Positions 37,997 through 45,347 of a stretch of DNA of 64,000 bases are shown piece after piece; the first letter of the stretch is position 1; each line of letters starts with the position of its first letter. The notes below the pieces were generated by a model. That model searched no databases and was not told the DNA's origin. It worked only from the letters and a program-made list of their open reading frames with translations. Location: IMG/VR virus record IMGVR_UViG_3300009182_000030, positions 1 through 64,000 of that record; one strand, 5' to 3'. Source of the DNA: a virus. The translations under genes were made by a program, and so were the position numbers.

Positions 37997-39277
37997 TTAG
38001 AACGCTGCCAAGTTAGGATCTTCAAAATTCTGTGATGAGAATTTTGGTTGGCCATCTGGTGACTCGCCAAGGAAACGCTCTTTAGATAATGTTTCTAGTT
38101 CTAGGAATGACATTTGCACATTTATCTGAGCAGGCATACCATCATCGAACGTAGCCATCTGACCATTTGGTGAATAGTTTACTTGTAAATCTGTAAGAAC
38201 ACAAGTTGAAATTTTATTCAAGTGCGGATGTTCTTTATCACCGAAGTAATAAACAATATCAAACTCAGAAGGGAACAAATACAACATCTTGTTTACGTTG
38301 TTTTGATATTCTGGATGCATGTAGAATTTAAAAGTATTGATAATACGCTGGATATTTTCAGCTTCTTTTCTAGTTCTTGGAGCAAACTGATAATTGAATG
38401 AGAATCGACGAAATTCCATCGATTTAAATAATTGTTCTTTTCTTGGGTTTGGTGCTGCTTTATATAATGCTGAAAGAGCAGCACGAGCAGGATTCATTTC
38501 CATACCCTTAACAACAGCACTCTGTAATCCCATACTAGCAGTTCCAGCATTTGGGTTTGTTGCTGCTTCTGCGCCAGCACCAAAAATAGCACCGAGTTCT
38601 TCCTCACCATAAGTCGCACGATAACCAACTGAAACTTCATTCGGAACATGTAAAGCAATAGCAGTTTTCAAACGCTTTGTGCTTTGTGTTGTTTTTAATC
38701 CAGGAAATGCTGTTTCCATCAACAATCCTTGAGCCTCAACAGCACCACCAGTTACAGCAGCACCTTTAACAGCACCAGCAGCAGCGGTTCCTAATGTTCC
38801 CTTAACAAATGATACTACAGATTCTTTTTTAGTTGGAACAGTACCATCAGGTCTTTTTGCGCCAAAATTACCAGCTTCTTTTCCAGCACCATCTGCCAAT
38901 CCAACAACAACACCAACAGCTGCACCACCAGTAGCTGATACTGCTGCTGCTTTACCTAGTGATGCTTGTTTACCTTGGACTGTATTTTGATCAGATTTAT
39001 CTACATCACCAACGATTTGTATTTTACCATCAGTAAATACACGTGACTGAGAAGATACGTTGATATAAAACACAACATAGTTTTTGTAGATTTGATTAAA
39101 GTAACTGTTGCCACTTCCACCTGTTGTGGTGCTGCCTTCTCCACTAAACAAATCTATTGGATACTGTAGATTATCAATAGCGTATTTTTGTCTGTTAAGA
39201 GAAGTTTCTCTTTTAACTTTCTGTGGCGTACTTTGTTTTGCTTTATTAGTATTTGCGCCTTGGGTGTTTGATGCCAT
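37997..39277 (-). CDS. 48: Baseplate tail tube cap gp48 (426 aa)
   Basis: The C-terminal half carries the gp48 block: KSMEFRRFSFNYQFAPRTRK, EAENIQRIINTFKFYMHPEY, YLFPSEFDIVYYFGDKEHPH and LNKISTCVLTDLQVNYSPNG. gp48 caps the hub and gives the platform on which gp54 and tube protein stack. An Ala/Gly-rich hydrophobic segment (about 100-175) interrupts the N-terminal half, longer than in T4. AGGA lies 5 nt before ATG, and a late-type box (GAATAAATA) lies at 39312-39320. First gene of the long leftward late block. Confidence 0.9.
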   Translation of the reverse strand: MASNTQGANTNKAKQSTPQKVKRETSLNRQKYAIDNLQYPIDLFSGEGSTTTGGSGNSYFNQIYKNYVVFYINVSSQSRVFTDGKIQIVGDVDKSDQNTVQGKQASLGKAAAVSATGGAAVGVVVGLADGAGKEAGNFGAKRPDGTVPTKKESVVSFVKGTLGTAAAGAVKGAAVTGGAVEAQGLLMETAFPGLKTTQSTKRLKTAIALHVPNEVSVGYRATYGEEELGAIFGAGAEAATNPNAGTASMGLQSAVVKGMEMNPARAALSALYKAAPNPRKEQLFKSMEFRRFSFNYQFAPRTRKEAENIQRIINTFKFYMHPEYQNNVNKMLYLFPSEFDIVYYFGDKEHPHLNKISTCVLTDLQVNYSPNGQMATFDDGMPAQINVQMSFLELETLSKERFLGESPDGQPKFSSQNFEDPNLAAF

Positions 39278-39283
39278 ATCTGT

Positions 39284-39291
39284 CCTAAATA
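39284..39291 (+). promoter_or_regulatory. Plus-strand late promoter before gp4
   Basis: CCTAAATA on the plus strand, 30 nt before ATG 39321. It sits back to back with the minus-strand late box for gp48. Confidence 0.5.
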
Positions 39292-39311
39292 GAGAATGGT
39301 TATTTTAGTAT

Positions 39312-39320
39312 TATTTATTC
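39312..39320 (-). promoter_or_regulatory. Minus-strand late promoter before gp48
   Basis: GAATAAATA on the minus strand, 35 nt before the gp48 ATG at 39277, in a 43-nt divergent intergenic region. One base off TATAAATA. Confidence 0.45.
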
Positions 39321-39779
39321 ATGTTCTACAAAGGCAAGTTCAAACCAAAAAACCCACAAAAGTATGATGGAGACCCAACCAACATTATCTATCGCAGTAG
39401 TTGGGAACTTCGTTTTATGGTGTGGGCAGACGAAAAACCGAACGTACTAAAATGGCGTTCGGAGGAAACCATCATTCCTTATTTATCCCCAATTGATAAC
39501 AAGTTTCATCGTTATTTTGTAGATTTTCAAATACAGATAAGAAATAAAGATGGGATGTTAAGAACATATCTTATTGAGATTAAACCAGAGGCACAAACAA
39601 AACCACCTGTGCCACAAAAGAAAGTAACAAAAAAATACCTTGAGGAAGTTATGACTTGGGGTAAGAATGACGCAAAATGGAAGGCAGCTGACAGCTACGC
39701 TAAAGATCGTGGCTGGCAATTTTTGATTTTAAATGAAAAGCATTTGGGTATAAAGCCCAACTGGTATAGGAATAAATAG
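39321..39779 (+). CDS. 4: Head completion protein gp4, TnsA-like nuclease fold (152 aa)
   Basis: Matches T4 gp4 (gp50/65): FYKGKFKPKNPQKYDGDPTN, IIYRSSWELRFMVWAD, then 'WRSEETIIPYLSPIDNKFHRYFVDF' and 'YLIEIKPEAQTKPP'. The E..., YFVDF and EIKP elements are the TnsA/endonuclease-like core that completes heads after packaging. Length matches T4 gp4 (150 aa). Translation starts at ATG 39321 without a clear ribosome site. First gene of the rightward block. Confidence 0.9.
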   Translation: MFYKGKFKPKNPQKYDGDPTNIIYRSSWELRFMVWADEKPNVLKWRSEETIIPYLSPIDNKFHRYFVDFQIQIRNKDGMLRTYLIEIKPEAQTKPPVPQKKVTKKYLEEVMTWGKNDAKWKAADSYAKDRGWQFLILNEKHLGIKPNWYRNK

Positions 39780-39784
39780 ATAAT

Positions 39785-40381
39785 ATGGCTAAAGATAACA
39801 AAATAATTGCTGCTAAATCGCTGGAATCTATCTTTAATGATAGATCGTATGACATTTCAGCTGCTAAAAAATCACAGTCTTGGTTCTCCAATCAAGTAAG
39901 AGGATTGAGTGCAGTAACACCAAACAAACTTCTAAACCAAGCGAACTTTGTAAGCACATTAACTCCTGGTGATATGTATTTGTTTTACTATGATCCAAAG
40001 CATAAAGATACATTACCATACTTTGATAGATTTCCTTTGGTTTTACCATTCCGTAAAGTCAAGGGTGGGTTTTATGGATTAAATTTCCACTATCTTCCTC
40101 CGCTTTTACGTGTTAAACTATTAGATAGACTGCTAATGTTTTCAAACACTAAAGGTATTACAGAAGATACAAGATTAAGATTTAAATATCAGATGCTCGC
40201 AGGCAGTGCCAAGTTTGGTTGGGCACAACCATGCGTTAAGATGTATTTAAATGCACATGTAAGAAGTAGATTTGCTAGAATTGAACCAGAACATTGGGTA
40301 ACTGCTATGATGTTACCAGTTGAACGCTTTGCTAAACAAACAAAAGAAACAGTCTGGAGAGAGTCAAGAAAGGCATTCTAA
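39785..40381 (+). CDS. Conserved T4-like virion protein, possibly gp2 DNA end protector (198 aa)
   Basis: Contains strongly patterned segments MYLFYYDPKHKDTLPYFDRF, PLVLPFRKVKGGFYGLNFHY, LPPLLRVKLLDRLL and, near the end, RSRFARIEPEHWVTAMMLPV. I recognise this as a conserved protein of environmental T4-like phages located near gp4. In T4 the gene beside gp4 is gp2, which binds DNA ends and protects them from RecBCD. Homology to gp2 cannot be shown from sequence alone, so the role is tentative. Five nt separate it from gp4, and no good ribosome site is seen. Confidence 0.55.
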   Translation: MAKDNKIIAAKSLESIFNDRSYDISAAKKSQSWFSNQVRGLSAVTPNKLLNQANFVSTLTPGDMYLFYYDPKHKDTLPYFDRFPLVLPFRKVKGGFYGLNFHYLPPLLRVKLLDRLLMFSNTKGITEDTRLRFKYQMLAGSAKFGWAQPCVKMYLNAHVRSRFARIEPEHWVTAMMLPVERFAKQTKETVWRESRKAF

Positions 40382-40385
40382 TTAA

Positions 40386-41051
40386 ATGGCAGAAATAAAC
40401 GAATTTATTGCACTTGTAAAAAATGAAGGATTGGCAAGAACCAATCGCTTTGTGGTTTACATCACACCACCAGCAAGATTGTTGGGGGTAGCAAACAATA
40501 CGAAATTAAGATTTCTTTGTGAATCAGCTTCAATTCCTGGCATGAATTTTTTATCTAATCCAGTAATGACATATGGTGAACAAAGGGAAGTAATTTATAA
40601 TCGTTCTTTTGAACCTGTTAATCTTGAGTTTATGTTAGACCAAGATATGGAAATTAAAAGATTCTTTGATTCTTGGCAAAATTTAATCATTAACCCAAGA
40701 ACAAGAATGCTGACATATTATGAAAACTATATTGGAACTGTAGAGATCTATCAATTAGATAATTCTGGAAAAGAATCATCTAGATATATTGTTAGATTAA
40801 ACGAAGCATTTCCAAAATCAGTTGCGCCAATATCATACAGTTATGGTAATAAAGACATAACAAAATTATCTGTTGCCATGGAATACAAGTTCTGGGTACC
40901 ATTAACAACAGCAAATAAAGGTGGCACTACTGGACAACTACAAGTTTCTCCGCAACCAAAGTTTGGAAAAATGGGCTTGGATACTGGTGGATTATCTGGA
41001 CAAAATAGTTCAGATATACCATCAGGTGGCAATAATGATACTCCTGTATAA
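40386..41051 (+). CDS. Tail tube family protein (gp54 initiator or gp19-like, 221 aa)
   Basis: Shows the contractile tail tube pattern: GLARTNRFVVYITPPARLLG, FLCESASIPGMNFLSNPVMT, YGEQREVIYNRSFEPVNLEF, then 'MEIKRFFDSWQNLIINP' and 'LSVAMEYKFWVPL'. These residues form the beta-barrel of gp19 and of the related gp54, the tube initiator on the baseplate. gp19 normally lies beside sheath gp18, while here the neighbours are baseplate and terminase genes, so gp54 is favoured. The polar C-terminal 40 residues are an extension. It follows the preceding gene by 4 nt. Confidence 0.75.
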   Translation: MAEINEFIALVKNEGLARTNRFVVYITPPARLLGVANNTKLRFLCESASIPGMNFLSNPVMTYGEQREVIYNRSFEPVNLEFMLDQDMEIKRFFDSWQNLIINPRTRMLTYYENYIGTVEIYQLDNSGKESSRYIVRLNEAFPKSVAPISYSYGNKDITKLSVAMEYKFWVPLTTANKGGTTGQLQVSPQPKFGKMGLDTGGLSGQNSSDIPSGGNNDTPV

Positions 41052-41073
41052 AAATAAGAATAAAGGAATCAAA

Positions 41074-41526
41074 ATGGCAGAAGAAATTAAAAAAGACGAA
41101 GATTGGATGCAGAAAAAATGGAGACCAGCCATGGGCTGGATGTACATGATTATTTGTACACTAGATATGGGTGTGTTTCCAGTAATGTGGAGTTTGTTAC
41201 AAGTGTTTACGCATCAAACAATTACACAATGGAACCCACTAACACTACAAGGTGCTGGTTTGTTCCACTTAGCAATGGGTGCTGTTCTTGGTATCGCAGC
41301 TTGGGGTCGTACTCAAGAAAAACTCGGAGGCGCAGCAAACAATACAACTACTACCACACCAACAGCAAGCACCTTCGGCTCAGCTATGCCAGCAACACCT
41401 AGCATTTCTGCGCCAGTATCAACACCAAGCGCAAATCCATTTGGGGCAACAGACAATAGTAACCCATTTGGATCAACACCTCCAGCACCACCAGCTGGGA
41501 TATCTAAAGGAAAAATAATTGATTGA
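41074..41526 (+). CDS. Three-TM holin-like membrane protein (150 aa)
   Basis: ATG 41074 has AAGGA 6 nt upstream. The protein begins MAEEIKKDEDWMQKKWRPAM, then two or three hydrophobic segments: GWMYMIICTLDMGVFPVMWS, and after WNPLTLQG the segment AGLFHLAMGAVLGIAAWGRT. This WRP...W(T/N)PLTLQGAG...GAVLGIAAWGRTxEK pattern is the 3-TM holin family also found in gene transfer agents. It would form lesions in the inner membrane at lysis. A Thr/Pro/Ala-rich polar tail (95-150) is an addition. The last 8 nt overlap the small terminase gene. Confidence 0.75.
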   Translation: MAEEIKKDEDWMQKKWRPAMGWMYMIICTLDMGVFPVMWSLLQVFTHQTITQWNPLTLQGAGLFHLAMGAVLGIAAWGRTQEKLGGAANNTTTTTPTASTFGSAMPATPSISAPVSTPSANPFGATDNSNPFGSTPPAPPAGISKGKIID

Positions 41527-41941
41527 TAAATCTTTGAGCGAAGTTTTTGACATTGAAGCAGAAACTCCAAAAGGAGTTGTGAAACAACTTGTCATTAATG
41601 ATGATGTGGCTAAGACTGATGTTACTAAAGTAGAATCAGATTTCGATGATGCCAGAAAAAACTTACAAATTTTACTTATGCAAGGTGAAGATGCTTTGAT
41701 GGGTGCTCTTGAGGTTGCTAAGCAATCTGAGCACCCTCGTGCGTTTGAAGTTGTTGGTAATTTAATTAAACAACTGGCTGATGTAAATCAACAGTTAATG
41801 GATCTACACAAACAAAAGCAACAATTAGAAGGCACAAATGAAAGTGGCTCTAAGAAAAGTGTTACAAATAATAATGCTATATTTGTTGGTAGTACAACTG
41901 ATCTAAACAAAATGATACACAAATTGACTAAAGGAGATTGA
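41519..41941 (+). CDS. 16: Terminase small subunit gp16 (140 aa)
   Basis: Core pattern of T4-like small terminases: 'DFDDARKNLQILLMQGEDALMGALEVAKQSEHPRAFEVVGNLIKQLADVNQQLMDLHKQ' (coiled coil, about 40-100), then 'NNNAIFVGSTTDLNKMIHKL', the C-terminal element typical of gp16. gp16 forms rings that recognise DNA for packaging by gp17. The start is TTG at 41519 inside the end of the holin gene, with AAAGG 8 nt upstream; the first ATG would remove a third of the protein. A TTG start with overlap suggests coupled, reduced expression. Confidence 0.85.
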   Translation: MIDKSLSEVFDIEAETPKGVVKQLVINDDVAKTDVTKVESDFDDARKNLQILLMQGEDALMGALEVAKQSEHPRAFEVVGNLIKQLADVNQQLMDLHKQKQQLEGTNESGSKKSVTNNNAIFVGSTTDLNKMIHKLTKGD

Positions 41942-41942
41942 A

Positions 41943-42653
41943 ATGAAGTTGCCTGTATATAAACATCCTGTCTATACATTAACTCTACCATCAAATGGTA
42001 AACAGATTAAGTATAGACCATTTTTAGTAAAGGATGAGAAAAATTTGTTGCTTGCGCAGCAGAGCGAAATTGAACTGAACATGATTGATACATTAAAGAC
42101 AGTTGTAACTGACTGTATTTTGGATAAAAATGTTGATGTTGAGTCTATGCCAATTTTTGATTTAGAATATATCTTTACCCAACTACGTGCAAAATCAGTT
42201 GGTGAGATGGTAGAATTATTATTCACATGCAGAAATACTGAATGTGATGAGAAAACAAAAATCTCTTTCAAGATCGATCCAGTTCTTGTTAAAGAAGAAG
42301 GACATACAAACAAAATTGATTTGTTTGATGGTGTTGGTGTTGTAATGAAATATGCCAGCGTAAATTTATTACATGAAATTGCCAAATTAGATTTGAACAA
42401 TCCAGATGAGATTGTCAAATTGATTACTAAAACAATTGATTACATTTATGATTCTGAATCTGTATATCCAGCTAGTGAACAGAAAGAAGAAGATTTGATT
42501 GCATTTGTTGAGGGATTACCAAGATCCCCTACAGAAAAACTTAAGAATTTCTTTCAATCGCCACCAAAACTACAACAGAGAGTTACTTATGATTGCCCAA
42601 AATGCAGCAACCATAACGAATACGATGTAGAAGGTATTGAAAGTTTTTTCTAA
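41943..42653 (+). CDS. 26: Baseplate hub assembly protein gp26 (236 aa), zero-frame product
   Basis: Matches the T4_baseplate/gp26 family: YTLTLPSNGKQIKYRPFLVK, DEKNLLLAQQSE, 'DVESMPIFDLEYIFTQLRAKSVGE'. Two Cys pairs (CRNTEC near 97 and CPKCSNHN near 221) could bind zinc. GGAG precedes the ATG. The last codons are AGT TTT TTC TAA, containing the slippery heptamer T TTT TTC (42644-42650). A -1 slip here bypasses the stop and adds 62 residues (see next entry). The position just before the tape measure is that of the tail assembly chaperone genes of other long-tailed phages. Confidence 0.85.
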   Translation: MKLPVYKHPVYTLTLPSNGKQIKYRPFLVKDEKNLLLAQQSEIELNMIDTLKTVVTDCILDKNVDVESMPIFDLEYIFTQLRAKSVGEMVELLFTCRNTECDEKTKISFKIDPVLVKEEGHTNKIDLFDGVGVVMKYASVNLLHEIAKLDLNNPDEIVKLITKTIDYIYDSESVYPASEQKEEDLIAFVEGLPRSPTEKLKNFFQSPPKLQQRVTYDCPKCSNHNEYDVEGIESFF

Positions 42654-42682
42654 TTTGTCTTAGCCATGAAAGTTTGGTAAAT
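42644..42682 (+). promoter_or_regulatory. Candidate -1 programmed frameshift signal
   Basis: Heptamer T TTT TTC at 42644-42650 is in the X XXY YYZ register relative to gp26, followed at once by the TAA stop. A bulged stem (TTAGCCA at 42660-42666 with TGGTAA at 42675-42680) starts 9 nt downstream. Weak stem, but spacing fits known signals. Confidence 0.6.
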
Positions 42683-42838
42683 TATTATCAGATTAACTTT
42701 GGGTTGTTACAGCACCATAAGTATTCGCTTGAAGATTTAGAAAACATGATGCCGTTTGAGCGAGAGATCTACGTTACTATGTTAATAAATTACCTAGAAC
42801 AAGAAAAAGAACGAATCAAGGAAAGACTTAAAAGATGA
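42650..42838 (+). CDS. gp26 C-terminal extension reached by probable -1 frameshift (62 codons)
   Basis: In the -1 frame after the slippery site the reading is open: it passes through HESLVNYYQINFGLLQHHKY and SLEDLENMMPFEREIYVTML to the end ERIKERLKR. It ends with TGA at 42836-42838, which overlaps the ATG of the tape measure gene (ATGA). No ATG with a ribosome site opens this frame; only TTG 42674 or ATT 42653 could start it independently. A weak hairpin (TTA-g-CCA pairing with TGGTAA) begins 9 nt after the heptamer. The helical, charged composition fits a GT-type chaperone tail. Frameshifting is inferred, not shown. Confidence 0.7.
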   Translation, partial: LICLSHESLVNYYQINFGLLQHHKYSLEDLENMMPFEREIYVTMLINYLEQEKERIKERLKR

Positions 42839-44697
42839 GACTAGTCTTAGATAGAATAGAAGATCAGCAGTCAGGAAGCACCAAACTAAAACAGTTTGCA
42901 GGTGACTTAGCAGACACACTCAAATCTACGTACGAAAAGAAAATACGTCCAGGTGCAATGGGTGGGATTCCTGGCGCAGGTAAGTTTAGTTCTTCATTTC
43001 TAGGATCTCTTGGATTTACTGGTCTTGCTGAATCAGTAAAAGAAAATGCTGAAGCAAAAGAAGCCAAACGACAAGAAAAAGAAAAGTTCGTTGGCGATTT
43101 CCAGCAATATTCTGATGCTGGTAAAACACTATCATCAAATACAGCAAGAGATGTAGCTGAATCTTTATATGATGAAATTGAAGCAAAGACAAAAGAATTA
43201 AAGAAACTTCAAGAAGAAGCTGATAAACAAAAGAAAGCTGGATATGGAGTAGATCCAGAAAATGCAAAGAAACAAGAAGAACTACTCAAAGCAATTCAAG
43301 CAATCGATCCAAGAAATAAAGGTAAGGGAGCAAGTGACAAAGATATTCAAGCTGTTGATGCTGATAATAAAAAAATAGAAGATGGAAAGAAACAAGAAGA
43401 AATAATAAAGGCACTTGACCCAAACAAAAATCAAGGATCAAGCGACAAGAACATTCAAGCAGTTCAAGCTGATGAAGCGAAGATAGAAACTGCTGAGAAA
43501 CAAAAAGAAACATTTGAAGTTAATAAAAAAGAGCAAGAAGATTTAACTGCTCTCTACACCATTACCGATGACCACTTCAAGAAACAGGATAAGTGGAATG
43601 AAGATTCCATGAAACTTCTTGAAACTATTGCTGCCAATGGAACAGGTGGCGGTGGTGGTGGAGGTGGCTTACTATCATCAGCAGCTGAGATGGCTGGTGA
43701 TTTAATGGGCAATGGTAAGGGTAAAGGTGGTGGTAAATTAGGTAAGTTGGGTAAGGTAGGTAAATTCCTTACTGGAAATGCTGGTAAAATTGCTGGTGTT
43801 GGTGCTGGTTTATTATCTGTTGGTACTGCTGCTTACGAAGGATATAATGAATATAATCAAGCTGACGAACAAGTTAAGTCAGGTGAAATTACCAAAGAGC
43901 AAGGGCAAGAAAAAAAAGGTGAAGCAGTTGGTGGCGCAGTAGGTGGTGCTGCTGGTGGATGGGCAGGTGCTTCAACAGGCGCATCAGCAGGTGCTGCGAT
44001 TGGAACACTGCTGTTTCCTGGAGTTGGTACTGTTATTGGTGGTGCTCTTGGTGCTGCAGCAGGTGGTGCTCTTGGATATTGGGGTGGTAAAAAAGTAGGA
44101 CAAACAGTAGGTGGCGGTGCAGTAAAAGGTTATCAAGCACTTGGTGGTAATGATCCAAATTCTGGTGCAATGGAAAATGTTGATGCGATGGGCAACCCAA
44201 CTGGTATGTCTAGTGATAGTTCTCCACCATCCAACGCAGATCCTAAGAAAGATAAACTAGCAAGAGATTGGGCTTGGTCAATTATGACTGAGCAAGCAGG
44301 AGATAAAAAACCTGACGCATCTATCAAAGCACAAGTTGATACTATCATGAAAACTGATACTCAACTACAAACACAAGCAAAAGCATATCTCGAAAATAAA
44401 AAAGCTGGTGCTAAGAAAGTTGACAAATCGCAACAAATATCCAAAGTTGAAGCACAACCAGAAAGAGTTTCACCAGATACAGGTAATGCTCTTGCTCAAA
44501 GAACTAACGAAGTTGAAGATGCTAGATCTGCTGCTCAGAACAATTCAAATATAGTAAATGCACCACAATCTAGTGTAACAAATATTACGAATAATAATGG
44601 TGGTGGAAAAGAATCATCTAAGCCATCTGCAAGAAATGATGAAACCACTTACCAAAGATACCTAGATAGAAGATATTATCCAATGCGCGATTTTTAA
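42835..44697 (+). CDS. 29: Tail tape measure protein, gp29-like (620 aa)
   Basis: Length is close to T4 gp29 (590 aa), the tape measure/hub protein. Residues 60-260 are strongly helical and charged (EAKEAKRQEKEKFVGDFQ and Lys/Glu/Gln-rich repeats with 'ASDKDIQAV' and 'SSDKNIQAV' units). A Gly run near 270 leads to an Ala/Gly zipper hydrophobic region (about 310-420), as in tape measures that insert in the membrane during DNA ejection. The C-terminus ends YQRYLDRRYYPMRDF. It starts within the stop of the gp26 extension (ATGA). Identity rests on length, composition and position after gp26. Confidence 0.75.
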   Translation: MRLVLDRIEDQQSGSTKLKQFAGDLADTLKSTYEKKIRPGAMGGIPGAGKFSSSFLGSLGFTGLAESVKENAEAKEAKRQEKEKFVGDFQQYSDAGKTLSSNTARDVAESLYDEIEAKTKELKKLQEEADKQKKAGYGVDPENAKKQEELLKAIQAIDPRNKGKGASDKDIQAVDADNKKIEDGKKQEEIIKALDPNKNQGSSDKNIQAVQADEAKIETAEKQKETFEVNKKEQEDLTALYTITDDHFKKQDKWNEDSMKLLETIAANGTGGGGGGGGLLSSAAEMAGDLMGNGKGKGGGKLGKLGKVGKFLTGNAGKIAGVGAGLLSVGTAAYEGYNEYNQADEQVKSGEITKEQGQEKKGEAVGGAVGGAAGGWAGASTGASAGAAIGTLLFPGVGTVIGGALGAAAGGALGYWGGKKVGQTVGGGAVKGYQALGGNDPNSGAMENVDAMGNPTGMSSDSSPPSNADPKKDKLARDWAWSIMTEQAGDKKPDASIKAQVDTIMKTDTQLQTQAKAYLENKKAGAKKVDKSQQISKVEAQPERVSPDTGNALAQRTNEVEDARSAAQNNSNIVNAPQSSVTNITNNNGGGKESSKPSARNDETTYQRYLDRRYYPMRDF

Positions 44698-44706
44698 GGA
44701 AAAATT

Positions 44707-45303
44707 ATGTTAGCTGAAATGTATTATGAACCAGACTTCTTGTCAAATGAAGAATGCCTTTATTTGATTCAACACTATAAAGAAAATGAAGATAAGTCAA
44801 AACGTGGAGCATGTGGATATCCCCCACACAGAAGAATCAATTTCTTAAAACGAATATCAAATGTATTGACAGTTGATAAAGAAGATCCAAAAATAAAAGA
44901 GATTAATGATAAAGTCTTCGATAAAATCAAACAAGTAAACGAAGATGTGTTCTTCTTTGATATTGATTATGATTACTCATCCAAACTAGATTACCCTACC
45001 ATTGTGCATTATGATGGAAATGAGAAGGCATTTTGGTCAAAACAAGCGCATGTGAACTGGATTTCTAACAATATGCAGCAAAAACTCTTTGTTTCTGTTA
45101 CTCTTTCTGCGCAAGAGGAATATGAGGGTGGCGATGTTATTTACTACTTTGGTAAACATCAAGATCGCCCAACACCAAAAGAACATCGTCAGCGTGGTCT
45201 ACTTACAATTTTCCCATCGTTCCGAGCAACGCAAACTATGCCTGTACTCTCAGGTGTCAAATATACCTACGACTTCAGATTCGAAGGTCCATGTTGGAAA
45301 TAA
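44707..45303 (+). CDS. Degenerate 2OG-Fe(II) oxygenase-like protein (198 aa)
   Basis: Overall fold pattern of prolyl hydroxylase-like oxygenases: FVSVTLSAQEEYEGGDVIYY, then RGLLTIFPSF and MPVLSGVKYTYDF. The catalytic set is altered. The expected H-x-D is HVN in QAHVNW, the distal His after FPSF is replaced (FPSFRATQTMPV), and the 2OG-binding Arg is Lys (GVKY). The protein is therefore probably not an active dioxygenase and may be structural or regulatory. AAGGA lies 7 nt before ATG. It closes the rightward late block and converges with gp32. Confidence 0.7.
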   Translation: MLAEMYYEPDFLSNEECLYLIQHYKENEDKSKRGACGYPPHRRINFLKRISNVLTVDKEDPKIKEINDKVFDKIKQVNEDVFFFDIDYDYSSKLDYPTIVHYDGNEKAFWSKQAHVNWISNNMQQKLFVSVTLSAQEEYEGGDVIYYFGKHQDRPTPKEHRQRGLLTIFPSFRATQTMPVLSGVKYTYDFRFEGPCWK

Positions 45304-45324
45304 AAAAAGGGAGCCGAAGCTCCC
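45302..45324 (-). terminator. Rho-independent terminator of gp32
   Basis: On the minus strand GGGAGC-TTCG-GCTCCC is followed by TTTTTTTA. UUCG tetraloop and a T run fit a strong terminator for gp32. On the plus strand no T run follows, so it would act in one direction only. Confidence 0.8.
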
Positions 45325-45347
45325 CCAAAATTGCTCAGAGTATTTAA

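Noticed and set aside
39769-39778. AATAAATAG late-like box at the end of gp4
   Set aside because: Transcription would begin at or after the next start codon; likely coincidental in AT-rich sequence.
40921-41073. Longer 201-aa version of the holin starting at 40921
   Set aside because: The upstream part lies in another frame of the tube gene; ATG 41074 has a good ribosome site and the family N-terminus.
45309-45324. The gp32 terminator hairpin as a terminator for the plus-strand late operon
   Set aside because: No T run follows on the plus strand, so only minus-strand termination is supported.
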